NCBI GenBank assembly: GCA_047638815.1
Contig: JBLIMR010000084.1
Location: forward strand, 1-7,196
Length of the DNA stretch: 7,196 nt
Origin: JAJRRH01 sp047638815
GTDB lineage: Bacteria; Bacteroidota; Bacteroidia; Flavobacteriales_D; JABDKJ01
Reading direction: 5' to 3'
The translations under genes and the position numbers were made by a program. The notes beneath the pieces were generated by a model, which saw only the letters and a program-made list of their open reading frames with translations, ran no database searches and was not told the origin of the DNA. Below are positions 1-5,845 of this stretch, piece after piece. The number at the start of each line of letters is the position of its first letter. Position 1 is the stretch's first letter.

Positions 1-551
1 GCGAAGATGTTATCAGTTGGTTTTTCGAAATCCGTACTCATCCAACCAAATTTTGCCGAACCATAGATGTCAACAAAGTCCAATTGATCTTCTGTAGCAC
101 CAAGACTAAACATCAAGTCAAATACTTTTTCATACACTTCATCAGGACGACAGTTCTCTTTATCCACCTTATTGATGACGACCAATGGTTTCAATCCAAG
201 TTCAATCGCCTTACTCAACACAAATCTGGTCTGTGGCATAGGACCTTCAAAAGCGTCTACAAGTAGCACAACGCCATCAGCCATCTTAAGAACTCTTTCC
301 ACTTCTCCACCAAAATCCGCGTGACCAGGAGTATCAATAATGTTAATCTTAACATCCTTGTAATTCACAGAAACATTTTTGGATAGAATGGTAATTCCCC
401 TTTCTTTTTCAAGATCATTACTGTCAAGAATAAGTTCTCCAAATTCCTTTCTATCATCAAAAACCTTAGTGGCCTCAATGATTTTATCCACCAAAGTGGT
501 CTTCCCGTGGTCAACGTGGGCGATGATAGCAATGTTTCTAATAGACTCCAT
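1..551 (-). CDS. typA: TypA/BipA translational GTPase, N-terminal part (3' end cut by window edge)
   Basis: This is a ribosome-associated GTPase of the translation-factor family (EF-G/LepA relatives), linked to ribosome assembly and to growth under stress or cold; it acts in the cytoplasm. The 183 visible codons contain the whole G-domain core. G1 is AHVDHGKTT (residues 11-19), followed by DSNDLEKERGIT (43-54) with the switch I Thr, which is typical of TypA. G3 is DTPGH (73-77), G4 is NKVD (127-130) and G5 is SAK (165-167). Family members are about 600 residues, so about two thirds lies beyond the left edge. The reading frame is open to base 1 with no defect. The start is the ATG at 549-551, which opens MESIRNIAIIAHVDHGKTT, the usual family N-terminus, and lies just downstream of a strong promoter. 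TypA is favoured over LepA or EF-G because of the DSNDLEKERGIT segment. Confidence 0.97.
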   Translation of the reverse strand, partial: MESIRNIAIIAHVDHGKTTLVDKIIEATKVFDDRKEFGELILDSNDLEKERGITILSKNVSVNYKDVKINIIDTPGHADFGGEVERVLKMADGVVLLVDAFEGPMPQTRFVLSKAIELGLKPLVVINKVDKENCRPDEVYEKVFDLMFSLGATEDQLDFVDIYGSAKFGWMSTDFEKPTDNIF

Positions 552-572
552 AAGGTTCAAAATTTGAGCGCG

Positions 573-604
573 CAAAGGTATGCTTTAATAATAACGTTAT
601 CAAA
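573..604 (-). promoter_or_regulatory. Bacteroidota-type promoter of typA
   Basis: Read on the minus strand, TTTG (604-601) is followed by exactly 20 nt and then TACCTTTG (580-573). This matches the phylum's primary-sigma consensus of a TTTG -33 element, 19-21 nt, and a TAnnTTTG -7 element. Transcription should begin some 5-8 nt downstream, giving a short leader of about 15 nt before the typA ATG at 551. No Shine-Dalgarno is visible, as is usual in this phylum. The spacer contains the perfect 10-bp palindrome ATAACGTTAT (591-600), touching the -33 element. Confidence 0.8.
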
Positions 605-759
605 GGAATGGGAATTATTAATTTAATTGGTGATGGAAGAGGGTTGATTAATGAGGTATTTATATCGAATGGCGTTATAGGCCGCTGATTCTCTTTGTGA
701 TAGGTCAATATTAAGTTGTCATACATGGCCGTCATTCGGAGTGGCATGAAATAAAGCGA

Positions 760-777
760 ATCCCGAACGATCGGGAT
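760..777 (-). terminator. GC-rich hairpin, probable terminator of the exported-protein gene
   Basis: ATCCCGA, a 4-nt ACGA loop and TCGGGAT form a perfect 7-bp stem. It lies about 52 nt past the stop codon of the gene ending at 829. On the minus strand it is followed by CGCTTTATTT, an imperfect U-tract; the plus-strand side is not U-rich, so minus-strand termination is the better reading. The U-tract is weak, and the hairpin could instead be a dispersed palindromic repeat. Confidence 0.45.
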
Positions 778-828
778 CGTGAAAATTATCGAGATGGGTA
801 GCAAATTTATTCATAGGATATCCTTAGG

Positions 829-1722
829 TCATCTTATTGCCACAGCATAGCCTATTGAGAATTCTAAAGTTTTAAATTCCTTAGTAAATTCAAGACTACG
901 CGTAAGTCTCAATTTTTCGATGTATTTATCGACTTCTTTAGATCTATAAGGCAGAAGCATACCGATTGATAAACTGCTGCCAGAAGTTGAAATAATTTCA
1001 ATACCGCCACCAACAGTTGGGCCGTAGAACATCTTTCTGAGGCCAAGAGGTAGACCATAACCTACGTTAGTATTAGTTCCATACATTAATTGAATGTAAG
1101 GACTAATTTTACTTTTAGTATTTTCCCCTCTAAAGTTAGTGCTAACTCCAAAGTTGCGGCTGAATTTGTAGTTGTCAACCCCCAACGCAAGAAACATTTT
1201 AAAAAACGAATTTATGTTCGCTTGCATCTTAACACCAATACCGCCATAATCAATACCATATCCGATACCGATTTGACCGATTGGACGTTCATTTGATAAA
1301 TCATATTGAATGGAAGCCACGTTTTCTTTTGGAATGAAGGAGCCAGTGGCATTTTCTGCGTTAAAAAGGCAATAATAATAGTTTTTATAATCTTCAGCTT
1401 CTAAGTAACAATAGAGCGTTTCTCCATTTGTGAATTTTACAATACCGGCCTCATTAATGTTCTTGTCAAATTGATAAATTATAGTATCCGTATCGGTATG
1501 GGCAACAAATGAAGATCGGAATTCGTCAGCCAAAAATGCTGTGAAATGTACATTCAAACTATCTTCACTATCGATTTTGCAATCATATTTCTTTCCATTA
1601 TTTGTATAAATGATATCTTGGGCCAATAGATCATGTGATGAGATCATTGAATGGTAAAAGAAACCTAAAAGAAAGACAACCTTTAAGTGCTGACTTGAAA
1701 ATTTGAAATATGAATAGCTCAT
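829..1722 (-). CDS. Exported protein of unknown function: duplicated small module plus probable outer-membrane beta-barrel
   Basis: I do not recognise a named family. The start used here is the ATG at 1720-1722, giving 297 residues; an in-frame ATG at 1741-1743 would add seven. The shorter form gives a more normal signal peptide: an n-region with Lys residues, the core VVFLLGFFY, and probable cleavage after LLAQ near residue 35. Counting from the longer start, two related modules follow, at about 44-92 and 101-148. Both show I-x4-NG-x4-C-x4-ED-x2-N (N49 G50 C55 E60 D61 N64, and N106 G107 C112 E117 D118 N121), a constant offset of 57. They resemble the short 'IYxxNG' beta modules common in Bacteroidota exported proteins. 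From about residue 154 on there are alternating hydrophobic, glycine- and aromatic-rich strands (GQIGIGYGIDYGGIGV, SPYIQLMYG, LEFSIGYAVAIR) that look like an eight-strand-type barrel. The gene is divergent from the TSUP permease gene. The membrane location is inferred from strand pattern only. Confidence 0.75.
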   Translation of the reverse strand: MSYSYFKFSSQHLKVVFLLGFFYHSMISSHDLLAQDIIYTNNGKKYDCKIDSEDSLNVHFTAFLADEFRSSFVAHTDTDTIIYQFDKNINEAGIVKFTNGETLYCYLEAEDYKNYYYCLFNAENATGSFIPKENVASIQYDLSNERPIGQIGIGYGIDYGGIGVKMQANINSFFKMFLALGVDNYKFSRNFGVSTNFRGENTKSKISPYIQLMYGTNTNVGYGLPLGLRKMFYGPTVGGGIEIISTSGSSLSIGMLLPYRSKEVDKYIEKLRLTRSLEFTKEFKTLEFSIGYAVAIR

Positions 1723-1795
1723 TTTTAAAATCAAATGTACCATATTCCAATGGATAAAATGTTTGGGTCACGAGAAAATGAAAATCAATTCCATT

Positions 1796-1830
1796 AAAGG
1801 AGGATGTCTATGATTAAAAGAAATCATTAA
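1796..1830 (+). other. Perfect Shine-Dalgarno, six-codon mini-ORF and hairpin in the divergent intergenic region
   Basis: AAAGGAGG (1796-1803), complementary to the canonical 16S tail, stands 6 nt before an ATG at 1810 that opens MIKRNH and stops at TAA 1828-1830. The mini-ORF is itself a dyad: ATGATT, six bases, then AATCAT (1810-1827). It lies about 140 nt upstream of the permease start and could be a leader peptide or an operator. Chance is also quite possible in AT-rich intergenic DNA. Strong Shine-Dalgarno sequences are uncommon in this phylum. Confidence 0.25.
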
Positions 1831-1861
1831 TAAATAAAGTAAGTGAGATTATTTGTCGAAC

Positions 1862-1869
1862 TATTTTTG
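1862..1869 (+). promoter_or_regulatory. Candidate -7 element for the TSUP permease gene
   Basis: TATTTTTG matches the Bacteroidota -7 consensus TAnnTTTG exactly and lies about 98 nt upstream of the permease ATG. No TTG or TTTG is found at the expected 19-21 nt upstream, so only half the promoter is visible. It would place the mini-ORF at 1810-1830 outside the transcript. Confidence 0.25.
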
Positions 1870-1950
1870 AACTACTACTGATAATTGATTGTTATTGTAT
1901 CTTGGCGATATATGGAGATCGAAATTCACTTTTGAAATAAGATTGAAATT

Positions 1951-1956
1951 AAGGAG
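1951..1956 (+). promoter_or_regulatory. Possible ribosome binding site of the TSUP permease gene
   Basis: AAGGAG ends 11 nt before the ATG at 1968. The spacing is longer than optimal and the phylum often ignores Shine-Dalgarno sequences. It nevertheless supports this ATG, the first in the frame that gives a complete first membrane segment. Confidence 0.4.
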
Positions 1957-1967
1957 TCATTAGCAAT

Positions 1968-2744
1968 ATGGAATTCATTATTACACTCTTAGATCAGGAT
2001 ATCAATTCATGGATTTTGGCCTGGTTGTTTTTTGTAGTTGCCTTTTTGTATTCTTCAGTGGGTTTCGGAGGTGGGTCTAGTTACTTGGCGATTTTGACCT
2101 TGTATGGATTGGCTTATGCTGATCTTCGATTCATTGCTTTGCTTTGCAATATTGTAGTTGTCTCTGGAAGCGTCATATTGTATTATCGACAAGGACTGTA
2201 TAAAGCTAGTATGGTCTTATCTCTTGTAATCCTTAGTGTGCCCATGGCTTTTCTAGGGGGCATGATAAAATTGGATGAAAAGGTTTTCTTTATTATCCTA
2301 GCTATAACATTAATTTTTGCAGCAATATTAATGTGGATTCCAAGAAATATAGATGAACGACATGTTAAGTCGGAGAGGCATGTTTCAAGCACATTGATCG
2401 GTGGAGGTATTGGGTTTTTGAGTGGATTGGTGGGTATTGGCGGAGGTATATTTTTATCGCCATATCTCAACTTGACAAAATATGATAGGGTGCTGAGAAT
2501 TGCAGCTTTCTCGAGTCTTTTTATTTTGGTTAATTCCATTGCCGGAATTCTCGGCCAGTTGACCATTGGTGGTGAATTAGGGGATTATACATTGGTTTTT
2601 ATGCTGGTAATGGCAGTATTCATTGGTGGTCAAATGGGTGTTAGAATAGGAATTAAAAACCTCTCGCCAGTTTGGCTGAAGAGAATTACCGCTTTGCTTA
2701 TTGCGATAGTAGGGGCAAGGGTTTTGTGGATTCATTTGAATTAA
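1968..2744 (+). CDS. TSUP family permease (sulfite exporter TauE/SafE-like)
   Basis: This is an inner-membrane transporter of the TauE/SafE/TSUP family, whose known members move sulfite, sulfoacetate or related small organosulfur and organic anions. The substrate cannot be read from the sequence. The 258 residues match the usual family length (about 250-270). The family's hallmark internal duplication is clear: SSVGFGGGSSYL (29-40) in the first half and GLVGIGGGIFLSPYL (153-167) in the second, each in a glycine-rich helix. Seven to eight hydrophobic segments can be seen, for example at about 15-35, 53-72, 82-102, 106-124, 142-165, 176-197, 208-228 and 238-256. The halves are joined by a charged loop, RNIDERHVKSERH (126-138), probably cytoplasmic. 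The gene stands alone: divergent from the upstream gene and followed by 116 non-coding bases before the cupredoxin gene. No sulfur-metabolism gene adjoins it, so 'sulfite exporter' would be over-specific. Confidence 0.93.
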   Translation: MEFIITLLDQDINSWILAWLFFVVAFLYSSVGFGGGSSYLAILTLYGLAYADLRFIALLCNIVVVSGSVILYYRQGLYKASMVLSLVILSVPMAFLGGMIKLDEKVFFIILAITLIFAAILMWIPRNIDERHVKSERHVSSTLIGGGIGFLSGLVGIGGGIFLSPYLNLTKYDRVLRIAAFSSLFILVNSIAGILGQLTIGGELGDYTLVFMLVMAVFIGGQMGVRIGIKNLSPVWLKRITALLIAIVGARVLWIHLN

Positions 2745-2827
2745 TAATCCGAGTGATAGCGTGTGATATTTGTATTTGAAACTGAAATATTAAAATAATA
2801 TTCTGTGATTGTTGATTTGATGTCACA

Positions 2828-2849
2828 GTAACATTTGGTATTTTACCAA
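2828..2849 (+). promoter_or_regulatory. Shared upstream element with TTGG-N7-CCAA dyad, cupredoxin gene copy
   Basis: GTAACATTTGGT (2828-2839), six bases, then CCAA (2846-2849), ending 11 nt before the cupredoxin ATG. Within it TTTGGTA-TTT-TACCAAA (2834-2850) is a perfect 7-bp inverted repeat. The same arrangement with the same spacing precedes the propeller gene at 4953-4974. No U-tract follows on either strand, so it is not a good terminator; an operator or an extended promoter element is more likely. Confidence 0.45.
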
Positions 2850-2860
2850 AAAACTGAGTC

Positions 2861-3469
2861 ATGAAAAATCTTCTTATTGTAATATGTTTAACCCTGTATT
2901 CATTTAATCTTTTTTCAGAGATAAGAACCTTTTATCTCTGGGATGATTTCAATCAATTTTTTTCTGATGAGGGAACCAATTTTGACTTGACAATAGAATT
3001 GGGTGATACACTGCAATGGGTGTCATTGGGAGATAATCCCATGGTAGATCATACGATAACTTCTACGAATATCCCTGTTAATGCTGACAGCTTCGACTAT
3101 CAATGGAACCCACCAGCGAATATGTTTTTTCAATATGTGCCCACTGAATTGGGCCTACACGAATTTGAATGCTCAATACATGTGTTTGTTTTTAATATGA
3201 TTGGATCATTTAATGTTCTTGTAAATACTGTTGGTTTTGAAGAGTTAATTCAATCGTTTGATAATCCTCATCCCAATCCATTTAGTGATCGCTTATTTTT
3301 TGATGAATCTTTGATTGGTGAAGATTTTATCATCTATGACATGAAAGGAAATATTATCGAAAGCGGTGTCATACGCGAGGAATTGTATCTATCAAACCTC
3401 ATTGCTGGGGTCTATATTTTGCAAGTGTTATTCGTTGAGCAGAGAAACTACCGAATAGTTAAGGATTGA
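2861..3469 (+). CDS. Secreted plastocyanin-like cupredoxin with T9SS type A sorting domain
   Basis: Probable type 1 (blue) copper protein exported and then processed by the type IX system. A signal peptide covers about residues 1-19 (MKNLLIVICLTLYSFNLFS). The cupredoxin domain spans about 22-121. GDTLQWVSLGDNPMVDHTIT (48-67) supplies the first His ligand (H64), and LGLHEFECSIHVFVFNMIGSF (97-117) supplies C104, H107 and M113, so the full His-Cys-His-Met set is present. The ligand loop is C-x2-H-x5-M, one residue longer than the C-x2-H-x4-M of plastocyanin and pseudoazurin, and the usual Pro before His is Ile. Residues about 133-202 form the sorting domain: NPHPNPFSDRLFF, then IYDMKGNIIESG, then LYLSNLIAGVYILQV and a final RIVKD. 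Its role may be electron transfer or copper handling at the cell surface; no partner oxidase is visible. It converges on the BNR propeller gene with a 25-bp gap. The ATG is fixed by the signal peptide. Confidence 0.87.
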   Translation: MKNLLIVICLTLYSFNLFSEIRTFYLWDDFNQFFSDEGTNFDLTIELGDTLQWVSLGDNPMVDHTITSTNIPVNADSFDYQWNPPANMFFQYVPTELGLHEFECSIHVFVFNMIGSFNVLVNTVGFEELIQSFDNPHPNPFSDRLFFDESLIGEDFIIYDMKGNIIESGVIREELYLSNLIAGVYILQVLFVEQRNYRIVKD

Positions 3470-3494
3470 GTTAAGTAACGATGTTTACGTATTA

Positions 3495-4949
3495 TTATCG
3501 CATGACCGTTATTTTAATAGTCCTAATATTTTTGTAGTCATTTATCTCAGCGAAATAAATTCCATTATCTAAATTAGTTAGAGAAAGAGACGAGTTTGAA
3601 GCTACCTTTTTCGTCAATATTCTGTTACCGGAGATATCAATCACCGTAACATCAACAGCATGGTCAAAACCAGTAATGAACAACTCATTTGACGCAGGAT
3701 TAGGATAGGCAATAATTGGTGTTTCAGTATAGTCATCGATGGACAAAGGACCCACATATACCTCTTGATAATAGACGGTTCCAGTTTGACTATGTTCGTA
3801 TACAACATGGAATCTGTTGTCGTGGAAAGCAACCGCAGGATATCGCTGTGTCTGATTTGATTCAAACAGTTGGAATGATTCGTTTTGTAATCCTGTTGGT
3901 CCTTCAAAACTAATGCTCATCGCGATACTAGCCGTGCCACTTATAGTTTCTTGAGTCACAACACCAATAATATCTCCCTCACCAGCAACTCTTGGTGCCG
4001 TTTGATTACTTGAGCTTTCACTACTTTGTGGAACAGAAATTGTTGATCCAATTTCGGAAGAGTTAAGGTCAAGAGCGGTATAGTACGCACCATTGTCCCA
4101 GCCCGTTGCAGCAGTGTAAAAGGTTACAACAGCTTTATTGTCATCAACAAAAATATTGGGGCCATTGCTTGGACAAGCAAATACAAGCCAATCCGTTTCA
4201 TCCATGTCATAGGCAAGAGTGAAGTTTTCGCCACCATCAACAGAGCGAGCAATCCAACAATCTCTTACGTTTTCATTATTGTTTCTAAATGCTACATAAA
4301 TATCGCCATTTTCTGAAACAGCAACATCACCATTACAGCATTCACAAACCTCTGAACCAACAGCGGCCGTATTGACTTGAACTTCGGCTGAAAATGTAGC
4401 CCCAAAGTCAAGCGATTTTACAAGGCCATAATGCGCATCCTCTTCAGATTGGTTCGTGTTCACGTAAGAAACAAGAGGATTTCCATCAATACCCACCGCT
4501 ACATTTGGGATGCTAGCAACTCTTCCAGTAGGAGGAGTGAAGGCAGCTATAGGATCATCCCATGTATCACCATAATCATCTGAATGAGACAAATAAATTG
4601 CTTCTCCATACTTTTCAAAAACCACATATACATGATTCTCATGAACTGCTAGACCTGGGCCCAAATTTGCTGACCAAATATTAGGGTTGATACCGCCAAG
4701 TGGAATACTTACTGGTTCTGTAAAGCTTGATCCAGACTTTCTAGATATATAAAGTTCCTCCAATGATCCTTGCTTTACCCAAAGCACAACTGGTTCTCCA
4801 TTTCCATTGATTTCTACTTTTGGTGTTCGATAACTGAAGGAGTTATCATCATTAGTCACTGAGATAGGATCTCCGATGGTTATTTGGGCATTAATACTGC
4901 AAAAGACGAATACTGAAATTAAAAGGAGGAGAGAGGTGAGAAACTTCAT
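3495..4949 (-). CDS. Secreted BNR/Asp-box beta-propeller (sialidase-like fold) with Cys cluster and T9SS sorting domain
   Basis: The start chosen is the ATG at 4947-4949 (484 residues), because it opens a clean signal peptide (MKFLTSLLLLISVFVFCSINAQ). An in-frame ATG at 5025-5027 would add 26 residues with no signal-like character and would place the upstream element inside the gene. Three Asp-box motifs (S-x-D-x-G-x-[TN]-[WF]) lie at 123-130, 179-186 and 236-243, as in sialidase-type propellers. An early YRTP (40-43) resembles the sialidase FRIP motif, but I cannot identify the other catalytic residues, so enzymatic activity is not supported. The five cysteines of the mature protein fall in one segment: CECC (202-205), RDC (230-232) and ACP (258-260). 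Residues 414-484 are a T9SS type A sorting domain (AYPNPASNELFI, VTVIDISGNRIL, SLTNLDNGIYFAEI). The gene lies 137 nt downstream of batE on the same strand, but has its own candidate upstream element. Confidence 0.87.
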   Translation of the reverse strand: MKFLTSLLLLISVFVFCSINAQITIGDPISVTNDDNSFSYRTPKVEINGNGEPVVLWVKQGSLEELYISRKSGSSFTEPVSIPLGGINPNIWSANLGPGLAVHENHVYVVFEKYGEAIYLSHSDDYGDTWDDPIAAFTPPTGRVASIPNVAVGIDGNPLVSYVNTNQSEEDAHYGLVKSLDFGATFSAEVQVNTAAVGSEVCECCNGDVAVSENGDIYVAFRNNNENVRDCWIARSVDGGENFTLAYDMDETDWLVFACPSNGPNIFVDDNKAVVTFYTAATGWDNGAYYTALDLNSSEIGSTISVPQSSESSSNQTAPRVAGEGDIIGVVTQETISGTASIAMSISFEGPTGLQNESFQLFESNQTQRYPAVAFHDNRFHVVYEHSQTGTVYYQEVYVGPLSIDDYTETPIIAYPNPASNELFITGFDHAVDVTVIDISGNRILTKKVASNSSLSLTNLDNGIYFAEINDYKNIRTIKITVMR

Positions 4950-4952
4950 TTG

Positions 4953-4974
4953 TTGGGTTTTCACCAAATGTAAC
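4953..4974 (-). promoter_or_regulatory. Shared upstream element with TTGG-N7-CCAA dyad, propeller gene copy
   Basis: On the minus strand GTTACATTTGGT (4974-4963), six bases, then CCAA (4956-4953), ending 3 nt before the ATG at 4949. TACATTTG (4972-4965) also fits the Bacteroidota -7 consensus TAnnTTTG, but no TTTG lies 19-21 nt upstream (the nearest is at 5009-5006, 33 nt away). The element matches the copy at 2828-2849 at 15 of 22 positions, with all differences in position 3 and the central six bases. Confidence 0.45.
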
Positions 4975-5041
4975 ACCTTATCGCTAATCTCGTAGCTTTT
5001 AGTAGCAAAAGTGTATCTGGAGCACATAATTCTTAATTGAA

Positions 5042-5088
5042 AGATACAGAAGAGATTGTGCCTGAAGCACTAAGTGCAGTTTGTATCT
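5042..5088 (-). terminator. Nested stem-loop over the batE stop codon, possible operon 3' structure
   Basis: On the minus strand an outer 7-bp stem, AGATACA (5088-5082) with TGTATCT (5048-5042), encloses GCAC-TTA-GTGC (5077-5067). The same GTGC can instead pair with a third GCAC (5061-5058) across TTCAG. The outer stem begins inside the batE stop codon. The downstream sequence (TTCAATTAAG) is only weakly U-rich, so intrinsic termination is uncertain; it may protect the transcript's 3' end. Confidence 0.35.
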
Positions 5089-5845
5089 AAAACCCCCTAA
5101 CAGCACTAACGCGAGCCCACCCAACTCGCTCATCACCCAAACTAATTTCATACCAGCCCTTTTCTGAACTGAGAATTATTACCTCTGTTCCTTCATGGAG
5201 CACAAACGCATCACCAGCGGTATCGGTTGGAGCGGTTTTTACATCGAGCTTAGCTTTCATAATGATAGCTCTATTCATCCTTAGGGTATTTGATTTAGCG
5301 TTCAATGAAAACCATAGCGTAGCAAAAGATAGAATCAAAGCAACCAATCCAAGATAGAAGCCAACTCGTTTAAGAGATAACGACCCTGTAAATAGGAATA
5401 AGCCAAAACCCAATAGTGCAAGAAAAGCAATTAGAATTGAGATATTAGCCAATCGATCAGCCCCAACAATTGCCATGTTTTTGTCCCACCATGTGTTTAA
5501 TCCGCTAGAAGTATCTTGTGTTATTCTATCGACTGTTTCTTGTTTGGCGACCTCAAGATTATGAGTTACATCACTCTGATTAGGAGATAGTTTTAAAGAT
5601 CTACTAAAGTGATAGATTGCTTCAGCAAGTTCACCTTTTTTGTAATATGCATTGCCGATATTGGCAAACAGAGCAGGAGAGTCATACTCGGCCTCAATGA
5701 TCTTATATTTCTCAATAGCGAGATCCCAATTTTCTTCCTGATAAGCCGAATTGCCTTCTTCGAAAATGGATTGTATTTCCGATTCGTTCAGTGCGAAAAC
5801 ACCACTTGTAAATAGCACAGATAATATTAAAATCAAGAATCTCAT
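5087..5845 (-). CDS. batE: BatE: TPR and SH3-like membrane protein of the Bat complex
   Basis: BatE is part of the Bacteroidota Bat (Bacteroides aerotolerance) locus, usually moxR-batABCDE, whose proteins form an envelope complex linked to stress and oxygen tolerance; its exact biochemical role is not established. The 252 residues show, in order: a signal peptide (1-18, MRFLILILSVLFTSGVFA); two TPR units (about 24-56 and 57-90, with GNSAYQEENWDLAIEKY and ANIGNAYYKKGELAEAIYHF); two membrane helices (about 133-153 and 160-180) joined by the short loop SLSLKR; and a C-terminal bacterial SH3-like domain (about 192-250) with HEGTEVIIL, WYEISL and VGWARV. The start ATG overlaps the batD stop codon as ATGA (5842-5845), which indicates translational coupling in one operon. 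Its gene position directly after batD agrees with the assignment. The sequence appears intact. Confidence 0.93.
   Translation of the reverse strand: MRFLILILSVLFTSGVFALNESEIQSIFEEGNSAYQEENWDLAIEKYKIIEAEYDSPALFANIGNAYYKKGELAEAIYHFSRSLKLSPNQSDVTHNLEVAKQETVDRITQDTSSGLNTWWDKNMAIVGADRLANISILIAFLALLGFGLFLFTGSLSLKRVGFYLGLVALILSFATLWFSLNAKSNTLRMNRAIIMKAKLDVKTAPTDTAGDAFVLHEGTEVIILSSEKGWYEISLGDERVGWARVSAVRGF

Noticed and set aside
538..804. Minus-strand 88-codon ORF overlapping the typA start and upstream region
   Set aside because: It overlaps the typA 5' end in another frame, contains the consensus typA promoter and the 760-777 hairpin, and its product has low-complexity Ile/Pro/Leu content with no recognisable domain.
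1732..1739. TACATTTG on the minus strand as the -7 element of the exported-protein gene
   Set aside because: It matches TAnnTTTG and would fit the 1722 start with a very short leader, but no TTTG or TTG lies 19-21 nt upstream, so it is too weak to list.
2183..2566. 127-codon minus-strand ORF opposite the TSUP gene
   Set aside because: It is entirely antisense to a clear transporter; its Pro/Ile-rich product is the shadow of the glycine-rich membrane helices.
2786..2802. AATATTA-AAA-TAATATT hairpin after the TSUP gene as a terminator
   Set aside because: The stem is entirely A/T with a 3-nt loop and no U-tract; it is weak and expected by chance in AT-rich spacer DNA.
3470..3494. Bidirectional terminator between the convergent cupredoxin and propeller genes
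   Set aside because: Only a 4-bp CGAT/ATCG pairing with a long loop can be found in or near the 25-bp gap; no convincing stem or U-tract.
3495..5027. Longer start (ATG at 5025-5027) for the propeller gene
   Set aside because: The extra 26 residues precede a complete signal peptide and would put the conserved upstream element inside the coding region.
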